A stretch of 64,000 nucleotides of DNA from Paraburkholderia nodosa DSM 21604. GTDB taxonomy: Bacteria > Pseudomonadota > Gammaproteobacteria > Burkholderiales > Burkholderiaceae. Position 1 is the first letter of the stretch; every line of letters begins with the position of its first letter. Shown in pieces: positions 43,567 through 51,942 of the stretch. The notes below the pieces were generated by a model. It did not search any database. It saw nothing but the letters and a program-made list of their open reading frames with translations, and was not told the origin of the DNA. The stretch spans positions 62,001 to 126,000 of the forward strand of contig NZ_JAFA01000002.1 in the NCBI RefSeq assembly GCF_000519185.1, written 5' to 3'. Both the position numbers and the translations under genes were made by a program.

Positions 43567-44541
43567 TCATGCCATCATCGCGAGCGCTTCGCTTCGCTTG
43601 ACCGGTTGCGGTATGCGTATCACGTCATCGGCACCCGCCTTCGCGGGCGCCCGATAGAACTCGGTGCAGAAGTCGACGAACATCCTGAGCCGCGCCGGGA
43701 TCAGTTCCCGGTGAGCGTAGAAGAGGCACAGTTCAACGCTGCTATCCGATACCGTGCACTCCGGCAGGACGTGCACGAGATCCCCCATATCGATATCTTC
43801 GCGAACCATGGCTTCAGGCAGCGTGGCAATGCCGGTGCCGTCGAGCGCTGCCGCGCGCAGCAGCGCCTCGTTGCCTTCCATCGACGACATGGGCGCTATG
43901 CTCACTTTCCGGCCGCCCTCATGGAGATCGATGGAGTCCGCACTCTTCTTTCTCGTTTCCGGATCGATCAGCAGAAAATGACTGGCGAGCTTCGCAGCGG
44001 ATTCCGGTGCACCGTATTGTTCGAGATACGCGGGAGCGGCCACGAGAATGCGAGGCGAGCGCAATAGCGTCCGGCGAATCACCGTGGACTGCTCCACGAG
44101 CTGAGGCGGAAGCATGGCGATATCGAAACGGCCGTCGAACAGGTTCGTGGCGTGATCCTGAACGCACACCACCAGACTCACATGAGGCGCGATGGCGCGA
44201 TAACGTCGTACCAGGCGCGAGAATGTTCCGCCCACCAGCATGGGATGCACGACAAGCCGTAACTTTCCGCCGTTGACCTCATGCTCCATCGCAATGCGCC
44301 GGTTCGCCTCGTCGAGCTCTTCGAGCAAACGGCAGCAAATCAGGTAGTACGATTGCGCGGCGTCCGTCAAGGAAACCGACCGCGTGGTCCTGAGCAAGAC
44401 TCTCGTCTGGACGCATTCTTCGAGCCTGGCGATCGCTTTCGAAACGGAACCGGTGGTCACGTTCAACGATTCGGCGGCCTTGCTGAAACTCTGATACCGC
44501 GCAGCGGCGACGAATGCGCGCAACATGTAAAGCTGATCCAT
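43567..44541 (-). CDS. LysR-family transcriptional regulator
   Basis: 324 residues with the helix-turn-helix MDQLYMLRAFVAAARYQSFSK and TTGSVSKAIARLEE, then RVLLRTTRSVSLTDAA and a type-2 periplasmic-binding sensor domain. ATG at 44541 has GAGG six bases upstream; the frame extends to 44580 without a better site. Belongs to the CrgA-like LysR group (LTDAAQSYY pattern). Target unknown. Confidence 0.88.
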   Translation of the reverse strand: MDQLYMLRAFVAAARYQSFSKAAESLNVTTGSVSKAIARLEECVQTRVLLRTTRSVSLTDAAQSYYLICCRLLEELDEANRRIAMEHEVNGGKLRLVVHPMLVGGTFSRLVRRYRAIAPHVSLVVCVQDHATNLFDGRFDIAMLPPQLVEQSTVIRRTLLRSPRILVAAPAYLEQYGAPESAAKLASHFLLIDPETRKKSADSIDLHEGGRKVSIAPMSSMEGNEALLRAAALDGTGIATLPEAMVREDIDMGDLVHVLPECTVSDSSVELCLFYAHRELIPARLRMFVDFCTEFYRAPAKAGADDVIRIPQPVKRSEALAMMA

Positions 44542-44740
44542 CTCGCACCTCACAAGTTTATTGCCTGGCCGACGAGTCAAGCGTAGGCGCGCAAGCCGTG
44601 CGGCGGTATCGTCCGATATGGTGCGATGCCTTATGCAGGCGCGTGCGCGGTTAATACATTCGGATGGCCTGAACGAGCGGCCGGCATAGCGGCGCTCGCG
44701 TCAGACCCGGCAGCGCCCGAATTCCGGACCTGCGGCCACG

Positions 44741-45136
44741 TCACGTCTTCAGCAATTCACTCACCAGTGCGAGAAGTCGTGCGTCATCCACGGGCTTCGA
44801 AAAGAAGCCGGCGGCGCCGTTACTTTTTGCCCGCTCGCGCACGTCCTCGGTCACATGCGCGGTCACGAAAATGACGGGGATCGGACGCTTCCATCGCTTG
44901 ATCGACTCGAGCAGCGCAAAGCCGTCCATGCCCGGCATCTGGATATCGGCAACGACGAGTTTCAGTTTCGAGCGGCGCGTATCGCCCAGAAGCTGGCCGG
45001 CGGACGCGTAGTCGACGACGTTCCAGCTCGCCGAACGCAGCGAACTGGACAGCGCCATCCGGACGGATTCATCGTCGTCCACCATGGCGATGGTTGCAGA
45101 CGAGCGCGCGGGTGTTATCTGGGTTCCGGTGGCCAT
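44741..45136 (-). CDS. Single-domain response regulator (receiver only)
   Basis: 131-residue receiver: acidic DDD at 20-22, phospho-acceptor D64 in VVADIQMPG, Thr in FVTAHV and Lys in FFSKPVDD. There is no output domain, as in CheY/FixJ-receiver-like proteins. ATG at 45136 lacks a recognisable ribosome site; an upstream start at 45196 is possible. No histidine kinase gene is in the window. Confidence 0.8.
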   Translation of the reverse strand: MATGTQITPARSSATIAMVDDDESVRMALSSSLRSASWNVVDYASAGQLLGDTRRSKLKLVVADIQMPGMDGFALLESIKRWKRPIPVIFVTAHVTEDVRERAKSNGAAGFFSKPVDDARLLALVSELLKT

Positions 45137-45291
45137 CGAAAGATGCAGAGAGGTTGAATCTTTCTGCAAAATACAAGCCCGCCGAGGGGCCAGCAATCAC
45201 ACCTTCGGATGATTCTTGCGACAGTCCGTATTAGCGGGGCGAGATCCGCGCGCTGACGCAGGCAGCCATTGCGCAGCGAAAGGGCAAATGC

Positions 45292-45951
45292 CTATCTGGC
45301 GCTCTGAGGAGCCGGCTGCACCTGTTGCAACTTCTTGATGAGTTCGGCCACGGAGCGCGCATTGAGCTTGTGCATGGCCTGGGCCCGATGGATCTTGACC
45401 GTGACCTCGCTAAGGCACAGGAGGTCGGCAATCTGTTTGTTTAGCAGACCTTCCGTCACCAGTCCGATCACTTCGCGCTCGCGTGCGGTGAGCGAATCGT
45501 ACGCTTGACGGATGCCCGCAACGAGTCTCGCCTGGCGCCGCAATTCGCCATCGCGTTTGAGCGCCGCGGCGATCGTATCGAGCAGGTCCTGATCCTTGAA
45601 TGGTTTTGTCATGAAATCGAAAGCGCCCGCTTTCATCGCCTTGACCGTCATGCCTATATCGCCATGTCCCGTCAGGAAGACGATGGGAAATCGAATGCTC
45701 TCTTTGAAGGCTTCCTGCTGCAGCGTGAGACCGCTCTCGCCGCGCAACCGGATATCGAGAATGAGACAGCTCGGCACGTCCGGCATTTTCCCGGCGAGAA
45801 ATTCGTCAGCCGATTCGAACGCCCGCACCTCGATGCCCACGGACATGAGCAGACTGGTTAGCGCGCCTCGAATGGACTCGTCGTCGTCGATCACGTACAC
45901 GAGCGAGTCCGGTAATTGTTCACTTCGCGTCCCAACGCTATCGTGTTTCAT
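45292..45951 (-). CDS. FixJ/NarL-type response regulator (LuxR output)
   Basis: 219 residues: receiver domain (about 15-130) with DDD at 22-24, phospho-acceptor D66 in LILDIRL, Thr in FLTGHG and Lys in FMTKPFKD, then a LuxR helix-turn-helix (about 150-210) with LTAREREVIGLVTEGLLNKQIADLL. The FixJ/TodT-type spacing suggests a redox or aromatic-compound two-component system. Its kinase is not in the window. It lies 155 bases from the receiver-only gene on the same strand. Confidence 0.88.
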   Translation of the reverse strand: MKHDSVGTRSEQLPDSLVYVIDDDESIRGALTSLLMSVGIEVRAFESADEFLAGKMPDVPSCLILDIRLRGESGLTLQQEAFKESIRFPIVFLTGHGDIGMTVKAMKAGAFDFMTKPFKDQDLLDTIAAALKRDGELRRQARLVAGIRQAYDSLTAREREVIGLVTEGLLNKQIADLLCLSEVTVKIHRAQAMHKLNARSVAELIKKLQQVQPAPQSAR

Positions 45952-46280
45952 CGCTCGATCTTCGAAAAGTTCGTGATGGCGAAAAAGTGCCGATGCTCGC
46001 CATATGGTAAGCAATAGCAAGACTTATCGCCACCGCTTGCGCACGGTAAGCAGTGTCTTCCTTTGAAGCAGGCGCCCCCATAAATCATGCGCGGTAGCCC
46101 GGCGGCTTTTGGCGCACCACGCCTGGGAACTACACGGCTCATCCCTGCGTATGAGGGACCACATGCCAGCAAGATGCAGCTTCAGCCATTCGGAGAATGG
46201 TCAGCCTGACGCTGCACGCTTAACCTTGTTCCAGCGGGTCATCGCGCTATCGGGATCATCGGTCAGGTTGGGTGCGCAAA
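45952..46280. other. 329-base divergent intergenic region
   Basis: Between the FixJ-type gene and the GlxA-type regulator. It carries a short hairpin (GGCGA/TCGCC, 45983-46002) and a weak repeat TCCCTGCGTATGAGGGA near 46143, possibly a binding site for the divergent regulators. No open frame with a supported start. Confidence 0.35.
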
Positions 46281-47243
46281 ATGAAAGTCGCTATTGTGGT
46301 GCTGGATGGTGTACAGGCCATGGATATGGCGGGCCTGCTCGACGTGTTCTCCGAAGCGAACCGGTTGCTCGGCGAGACGCGCCAGTATCAGGTGCCCCTC
46401 ATTGGCGCGCACGCAGGCGAAGTTGCCTGTTCGAACGCCATGCAGCTTTGCGTTCCATGGGCCTATGCCGACTTTCGCGCAAACATCGATGTGCTGCTGG
46501 TAACAGGCGCCGCCCACGCAACGCACGCCCGGCCGAAACAGGATTTGCTGGACTGGCTGCGGCGCCGCGCATTCGAGTCGAAGCGATACGGCTGCGTTTG
46601 CAACGGCGCATGGCTGCTCGGGAGCGCCGGTCTGCTCGATGGCAAGGAGATTGCCGCGCGCTGGAGCGACGCGAGCCGGATGGCCAGTGAATTCCCGCGA
46701 GCCCGCATCCGTCCCGACAAGAACCTGATTCGCGATGGACGCCTGATTTCGTCTGCTGGCGCGACTGCCGGACTCGATCTTGGCCTCGCGCTCATCGCGC
46801 AAGACTGGGGCCAGAAGCTCGCCGAACAAGTGGCACGACGGCTTGGCGCCAATCTGCAGAGCGAGCCCTACCAACGAAATCCTGACGATGCGCCGCTCAC
46901 CGATGAAAGTTCGATTATCGGCAAAGTACGACGCCATATCGACGACCATCTTTCCGATGTGCTTTCGATAGAGCAACTCGCCGAGGCGGTCTACGTGAGC
47001 CGGCGCACGCTATCGAGGATCTTTGCGAAGTACCTCCACACGACACCTTCCGCATTCGTGGACCAGGTCCGCGTCGGTGCTGCAAAGCGGCTCCTGGAGG
47101 AGCGCAACATCCCGATGAAAACCGTTGCGTTCGACTGTGGCTTTCATAACGCCACGCACATGCGCATGGTGTTTCAACGGCGCCTCAAGGTCACCCCCCG
47201 GCAATACCGCCAACAGTCCCACACTACCGAGGCCGCCGCCTGA
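46281..47243 (+). CDS. GlxA-family AraC regulator with DJ-1/PfpI domain
   Basis: 320 residues. The N-terminal part (about 1-165) is a DJ-1/PfpI-like domain with VVLDGVQAMDMAGLLDVF and the nucleophile-elbow Cys in YGCVCNGAWLL; the C-terminal part (about 215-315) is an AraC helix-turn-helix with VSRRTLSRIFAKYL and RLLEERNIPMKTVAFDCGFHN. Family members sense metabolites such as glycine betaine or carnitine. ATG at 46281; GTG at 46272 is an alternative. The next gene, an SDR, lies 149 bases away on the same strand and may be its target. Confidence 0.88.
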   Translation: MKVAIVVLDGVQAMDMAGLLDVFSEANRLLGETRQYQVPLIGAHAGEVACSNAMQLCVPWAYADFRANIDVLLVTGAAHATHARPKQDLLDWLRRRAFESKRYGCVCNGAWLLGSAGLLDGKEIAARWSDASRMASEFPRARIRPDKNLIRDGRLISSAGATAGLDLGLALIAQDWGQKLAEQVARRLGANLQSEPYQRNPDDAPLTDESSIIGKVRRHIDDHLSDVLSIEQLAEAVYVSRRTLSRIFAKYLHTTPSAFVDQVRVGAAKRLLEERNIPMKTVAFDCGFHNATHMRMVFQRRLKVTPRQYRQQSHTTEAAA

Positions 47244-47310
47244 GTGATCGCCGCGATTTGTTCTCGCGGCGCAAGACTCTTTGTCCATGGTGTGTGTTCG
47301 CACTCGCAAC

Positions 47311-47331
47311 GGATGCGCCTAGAGTGCATCC
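47311..47331. promoter_or_regulatory. Inverted repeat in the SDR promoter region
   Basis: GGATGC-gcctagagt-GCATCC, a 6-base inverted repeat about 60 bases before the SDR start. TTCGCA (47297) and TAGAGT (47320) at 17-base spacing give a weak promoter whose -10 falls inside the repeat. Confidence 0.35.
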
Positions 47332-47392
47332 CCATCGGATCCGTCGATTCGAACGGCCAACCGGCCGGCATACCCATACTGCGAGACACACA

Positions 47393-48100
47393 ATGAGCAC
47401 TTCCAAGGTCGTCATCGTCACCGGAGCATCGCAAGGCATCGGCGCGGAAACCGTCAAGGCGTTCCGCGCACAAGGCCATCGCGTGGTCGCCACGGCCCGT
47501 TCCATCACGCCGGCCGCCGAGGCCGACTATGTCGCCGTGGCCGGCGACATCGGCGACGCCGCCACGGCCCGCCGCGTGGTGAACGCCGCCATCGAGCACT
47601 TCGGCCGTGTCGATACGCTCGTCAACAACGCGGGCATTTTCATTGCGAAGCCCTTCACGCAGTACACCGCCGACGACTACGCCGCGATCCTGAACGTCAA
47701 CCTGAACGGCTTCTTCCACATCACGCAATACGCGATCGAAGCGATGCAGAAGCACGGCAGCGGCCACGTGGTGAGCGTCACCACCACGCTTGCCGACAAG
47801 GCGAACAGTAAAGTCCCTTCCGTTCTTGCGTCGCTCACCAAGGGCGGCCTGAACGCTGCGACGCGGTCGCTCGCAATCGAGTATGCGCGTGCTGGCATCC
47901 GTGCCAACGCGGTTTCGCCTGGGGTGATCAAGTCGCCGATGCATGCGCCCGAAACGCACGCCACGCTCGGCGCGATGCATCCGGTCGGTCGCATGGGCGA
48001 AATGAGCGACATCGTCAATGCGATTCTCTATCTCGACTCGGCACCGTTCGTGACGGGCGAGATCCTGCACGTGGACGGCGGCCAGAGCGCAGGCCAATAA
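47393..48100 (+). CDS. Short-chain dehydrogenase/reductase-like protein without the catalytic Tyr
   Basis: 235-residue Rossmann protein: cofactor motif TGASQGIG (10-17), NNAG (78-81), and C-terminal LHVDGGQSAGQ. The usual YxxxK is changed: Lys150 is present in SLTKGG but the position four residues before it is Ala146, so the catalytic Tyr is missing, and the Ser position is unclear. It may be a non-canonical oxidoreductase or a dinucleotide-binding protein. ATG at 47393; the longer upstream frame has no support. Confidence 0.85.
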   Translation: MSTSKVVIVTGASQGIGAETVKAFRAQGHRVVATARSITPAAEADYVAVAGDIGDAATARRVVNAAIEHFGRVDTLVNNAGIFIAKPFTQYTADDYAAILNVNLNGFFHITQYAIEAMQKHGSGHVVSVTTTLADKANSKVPSVLASLTKGGLNAATRSLAIEYARAGIRANAVSPGVIKSPMHAPETHATLGAMHPVGRMGEMSDIVNAILYLDSAPFVTGEILHVDGGQSAGQ

Positions 48101-48112
48101 GCGGTTGTGCGT

Positions 48113-48155
48113 CGCCCGCGCCCCCCGGCCTGGATGGGCCGTCGGGGCGTGGGCG
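48113..48155. terminator. Long GC-rich hairpin between SDR and NTF2-like genes
   Basis: CGCCCGCGCCCC (48113-48124) pairs with GGGGCGTGGGCG (48144-48155) with one G-T pair; AAGCGG/CCGCTT extends it on the outside. It lies between convergent stops at 48100 and 48168 and probably terminates both transcripts, without a T-run. Confidence 0.55.
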
Positions 48156-48167
48156 CGAGGCGGCCGC

Positions 48168-48530
48168 TTATGCCACGTTGGTTAGCGTCTTCGTAATGAC
48201 GAGCCATGTGTCGCGCTGGCGCATGATCGAAAAATAATTGTAGTAGTTGAAACCCAGCATGCGTACGTGCAGTTTCGCCGTCGCGATGTTCTTCTGAACA
48301 TCGAGCATCAGCAGTTCCGTTTCGACCGGCTCGCCTAATTCGGCCGGCGATTTCCTGTTTGCGACGCCCGCAAGATACTCGTCGATCGTCTTGTAGTAGG
48401 GCTCGCCGTTCACCTCCCCCGCCACGATCGCGCGCGCATCGAACACCGTTCTCAACTGCTCCACATCGCCGCGCCAGGTGGCGTCGAAATAGCGCTGGAC
48501 GAGTTCGACGATTTCGTTGCTATCGTTCAT
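48168..48530 (-). CDS. NTF2-like protein (lumazine-binding-like, SnoaL fold)
   Basis: 120 residues, single NTF2-like cone domain: VQRYFDATWRGDVEQLRTVFD at the N-terminus, EYLAGVANRKSP, and FNYYNYFSIMRQRDTWLVITKTL at the C-terminus. Resembles the putative lumazine-binding subgroup. No catalytic residues are assigned. Start at 48530. Convergent with the SDR gene. Confidence 0.8.
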   Translation of the reverse strand: MNDSNEIVELVQRYFDATWRGDVEQLRTVFDARAIVAGEVNGEPYYKTIDEYLAGVANRKSPAELGEPVETELLMLDVQKNIATAKLHVRMLGFNYYNYFSIMRQRDTWLVITKTLTNVA

Positions 48531-48631
48531 TGCATCACTCTCCTTATGGATTCAAGCCTCGGTCCGGGAAGTCGAAGCGGGCTGCGCAATCGCTCGCGCA
48601 GCCCGCTTCGAACAACCTGGATCAAACACGG

Positions 48632-49273
48632 TCAGGCAAGCGGCCCCTCGATCTCGTTGAGTCTTTCTTCGAGCGCGTTGACGCTCGCATAGCCCGAATG
48701 CACGGCGTACGTCCGGCCCTGTTCTTCAAGCAGCAAGGTCGGGAACGACGCGACGCCAAGCGCTCGTGCGCGGGCGAAATCGCGCTGCGTCTCTTCTTTC
48801 GTTTCTGCTGCCGCCCATGCCCGGTAGAACGCGTCGGCACTGACCTGAACGCCCACGGCGTCCAGCGCCGTTGCGGCGATTTCACTCAACACGCTACCGT
48901 CGGTCGTATCCAGCCCTTGCACATAGAACCCGTTCTGGAGCGCGCGGAACACCGAGAGCAAGGCGTCGCCACTGGCGAAGCGGCGCGCCGCCACGACGGC
49001 ACGGCACACGGGCTCGGTATCGTAGACAAACCCCTCGCGCCCCATGAACGCTTCGCGGTTGAACGGCAAGCCGCTCAGCGCTTCCACGCGCTGCCAGTGC
49101 TGCAGCCGGAAACGCTTGCCGGTTGCGTCGAGAACATCGGTCGCGCCGGCGCGAATCCCGCCGACCACGATTTCCAGTTTCAGGTCCGGCACGCGCGCGA
49201 CGAGCGCCGAAAGCTCCTTGCCAAAGCCATAGCACCACGAACACATCGGATCGCCAACATAGATCAGTTTCAT
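48632..49273 (-). CDS. DsbA-family thioredoxin-like protein (FrnE-like)
   Basis: 213-residue cytoplasmic DsbA/2-hydroxychromene isomerase-like protein: GDPMCSWCYGFG with a CxxC pair near residues 10-13 and the cis-Pro in SFPTLLLE. No signal peptide. FrnE-like proteins catalyse dithiol-disulfide exchange. ATG at 49273; the open frame beyond it is not supported. Confidence 0.85.
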   Translation of the reverse strand: MKLIYVGDPMCSWCYGFGKELSALVARVPDLKLEIVVGGIRAGATDVLDATGKRFRLQHWQRVEALSGLPFNREAFMGREGFVYDTEPVCRAVVAARRFASGDALLSVFRALQNGFYVQGLDTTDGSVLSEIAATALDAVGVQVSADAFYRAWAAAETKEETQRDFARARALGVASFPTLLLEEQGRTYAVHSGYASVNALEERLNEIEGPLA

Positions 49274-49457
49274 TCTTGCTCGCTCATCAAGAGACAATGC
49301 GGGGCCCGCAGGACCCCATGCCCCGCATCGCTCCCAGCCATCGGAATGACTATAGGGTTGCAGCCTGACTCGATAAACGCCGTAGCCAGAACTTCTTTTG
49401 TTACATGGCGGAAAGACGCCATGCGCCCCGCGAGCAGACTGGCGCGGTTGTGCTGGC

Positions 49458-51323
49458 CTAGAACATGTCCGAAGCGGATTGATGCCCTGCACGCGGGCTC
49501 CCCGACTCCTCGCCATCCCTCGACGGGATGAACGGGCCGGTGATCATGTCCGAGTAGCTCATGCCCGGCCCGACCATCGGAAACACATCGGCATCCTGAT
49601 CGATCATCACTTCGAGGAAAGCCGGCCCGTCGAACGCGACGAACGCCCTGAGTTTTTCCTCGACTTCGCTCAGCGCCTCGACGCGCTGCGCGAACTCGAA
49701 CCCGTCGGCACGCGCGGCCATGACAAAGTCCTTTCGATGCAGCGACTTGTCGCTCACGCACAGGCGCCCGTCGTAAAAGAGACGCTGCCACTGCCGGATC
49801 ATCCCGTCACCGACATTGTTGAACAGCAGCACTTTGACCGGCACGCCATAGGTGGTCGCGGTCTCCAGATCGCCGATATTCATGCGCATGCTGCCGTCAC
49901 CGTCGATGTCGATCACGAGGGCATCCGGGCGCCCCATCTGCGCGCCGATCGCAGCGGGCAGGCCAAAGCCCATCGTCCCCATGCTGCCCGAGGTGAGAAA
50001 ACTACGCGGCTCCACAAAGTCGAAGAACTGCGCGGCCCACATCTGGTGCTGGCCCACGCCCGTGGTGACGATAGCCCGCCCGCCGGTAATCTCGCTCAGC
50101 CTTTCCACCACGAACTGCGGCTGAATGAGCGGGCTGGCGCGGTCATAATTCATGCCGTAGCGCTGCTTCAGCTCCCTGATGTGGTCGAGCCACGCCAACG
50201 GCGCCTGCAGGTGCGCTTCGTGTTGCATCAGCGAAAGCAACGCGTCCTTCGCGTCGCCCACGTGAGTCCAGTGCGCGCGCTTCACCTTGTTGATCTCCGC
50301 CTCGTCGATATCGATGTGCGCGACATGGCGCGCTCGCGGCGCAAAGGCGTGAGGGCGGCCGCCGGCGACGCGATCGTCGAATCGCGCGCCCACGGCAATC
50401 AGGAAGTCACAATCTTCCACCGCGTAGTTCGCGCAAGCCGCGCCGTGCATACCCAGCATGCCGAGCCCCAGCTCGTGCTTCACGGATATCGTGCCGAGCC
50501 CCATCAACGTGTTCACCACGGGAATGCGGTAGCGCTCGGCGAACTGGCGCAACTCCGCCGTGGCGCCGGCCGTCATGACGCCCCCGCCCGCATACAGCAG
50601 CGGGCGCTTGCTTTGCGCCAGCAGATCGAAGAATTCGTCGCGCTTGCCTGCATCGAGACGTGCTCCCTTCGCCACCTTGCGAAGACGGTCAGAGTAGCCG
50701 CGAAACGCCAGCGTGCCGTGCCCCTGCCACGTGCCGGTCCAGTTCTGGATGTCTTTGGGCACATCCACCACAACTGGCCCCGGACGACCGGTGCGCGCGA
50801 CTTCGAACGCCGTGCGCAGCGTCTGTTCGAGCTTGTCCGGGTCGGTAACGAGAAACACCTGCTTGGCGCACGCCGACATGATGTTGAACACCGGCGCTTC
50901 CTGGAACGCGTCGCTGCCGATCGCGGCACGCGGCACCTGCCCGCAGATGAGGACCACCGGGACCGAATCGCCATTGCAGTCGGCAATCGGCGTCACCGCA
51001 TTGGTCGCGCCGGGACCCGACGTCACCATGAACACGCCGACCTTTCCGCTCGCGCGCGCGTACCCCGCGGCCATGAAACCGGCGGTCTGTTCGTTGGCGG
51101 GGACGACGAGATTGATCTGACGCTCGGGCTCGCCGGCGTGCAGCTCGTTGAAACGAAACACCGCGTCGTAGGTCGGCAGGATCGCGCCGCCGCTATAGCC
51201 GAACACGGTATCGACACCCTGTTCGCTAAGTACGCGCAAGATGATGTCGGCACCCGACATCGGTTCGCCGGGCAGCGGCGCTTTCTGGGGGCTTTCTGGA
51301 GCAATTTTGGGGTTCTGGGTCAT
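49458..51323 (-). CDS. Acetolactate-synthase-like ThDP enzyme (large-subunit type)
   Basis: 621 residues, three-domain ThDP/FAD layout: N-terminal pyrimidine-binding domain with E of PANEQTAGF (the activating Glu, here preceded by Asn where RHEQ is usual), GYSGGAILP where GYPGG is usual, TSGPGATN, and the GDGSMRMN...LFNN ThDP-Mg motif near residues 455-485, then QWQRLF. The ThDP parts are complete. There is no small regulatory subunit gene nearby, and the atypical signatures separate it from housekeeping IlvB. It could be a divergent ALS or another ThDP ligase. The herbicide-contact Trp (QW) and Pro (GQVPR) positions look wild type. Confidence 0.82.
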   Translation of the reverse strand: MTQNPKIAPESPQKAPLPGEPMSGADIILRVLSEQGVDTVFGYSGGAILPTYDAVFRFNELHAGEPERQINLVVPANEQTAGFMAAGYARASGKVGVFMVTSGPGATNAVTPIADCNGDSVPVVLICGQVPRAAIGSDAFQEAPVFNIMSACAKQVFLVTDPDKLEQTLRTAFEVARTGRPGPVVVDVPKDIQNWTGTWQGHGTLAFRGYSDRLRKVAKGARLDAGKRDEFFDLLAQSKRPLLYAGGGVMTAGATAELRQFAERYRIPVVNTLMGLGTISVKHELGLGMLGMHGAACANYAVEDCDFLIAVGARFDDRVAGGRPHAFAPRARHVAHIDIDEAEINKVKRAHWTHVGDAKDALLSLMQHEAHLQAPLAWLDHIRELKQRYGMNYDRASPLIQPQFVVERLSEITGGRAIVTTGVGQHQMWAAQFFDFVEPRSFLTSGSMGTMGFGLPAAIGAQMGRPDALVIDIDGDGSMRMNIGDLETATTYGVPVKVLLFNNVGDGMIRQWQRLFYDGRLCVSDKSLHRKDFVMAARADGFEFAQRVEALSEVEEKLRAFVAFDGPAFLEVMIDQDADVFPMVGPGMSYSDMITGPFIPSRDGEESGSPRAGHQSASDMF

Positions 51324-51618
51324 ACCTGACTCGCACGGAAACGGGCGCTGATGCGATCAGCGGCCACACAACGGAAATCATTTCCCTTCCGACTCAAGAA
51401 CAGCGTATGTCCCCTACCAGCTCGTGGACGAAGGCTTCAGCGGGTTCTCCGCAAGAAGCACAGTCCACCCGGCACTCTTTTGACGTGCGCCTGGAAATAC
51501 CGTGAGAAAGGGTTTCAGGAATTCTGACAACGATTGAAGCGGCGCGCGTCAGCAATACGGTTGTTTATGGGCCAGGATGCGTCGCATCCGGGCCACCGCG
51601 GCTGACGACTGACCGTTC

Positions 51619-51819
51619 CTACCATTCGGCAATGCCCACGTCCATGTTCTCGTCGTAGAACGCGACGAGAAACTCTTCGGGCATCAACCACGAATCGACG
51701 CTCACGGTTTGCGCGCCCACATCGACATCGACCTTCGCGTCGGCGTCCACGGACTTCATCGCATGCACGATCGTCGCAAGATCGTCCGTGCGGATTTCAG
51801 TTTTCATCGCGAACTTCAT
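51619..51819 (-). CDS. Small HMA-fold-like protein lacking the metal CxxC
   Basis: 66 residues with a beta-alpha-beta-beta-alpha-beta-like pattern (IVHAMKSVDADAKVDVDVGAQTVSV region) that matches heavy-metal-associated domains, but the MxCxxC loop is absent: DDLATI stands where the Cys loop would be, and the protein has no Cys. Very acidic. ATG at 51819 has GAGGTG about five bases upstream; 51807 is possible. Lies between the dxs and ALS-like genes on the same strand. Confidence 0.6.
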   Translation of the reverse strand: MKFAMKTEIRTDDLATIVHAMKSVDADAKVDVDVGAQTVSVDSWLMPEEFLVAFYDENMDVGIAEW

Positions 51820-51942
51820 GTTTCACCTCTCTGTCTGGATAACCAGTGTCGATAACTATAGGATCAACGCCCCATGCCACCAACCAGGCCCGCCTCAATT
51901 CACTCTTTACATCGCGTAACCCAAACCGGCGGCACGAGGCGA

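Noticed and set aside
49458..51323. Target-site herbicide resistance in the ALS-like enzyme
   Set aside because: The Pro of GQVPR and the Trp of RQWQ, the classic resistance positions, appear unchanged; the idea is not supported by these residues.
49398..51329. 643-codon plus-strand frame over the acetolactate-synthase-like gene
   Set aside because: His/Arg-rich shadow; the ThDP motifs are on the minus strand.
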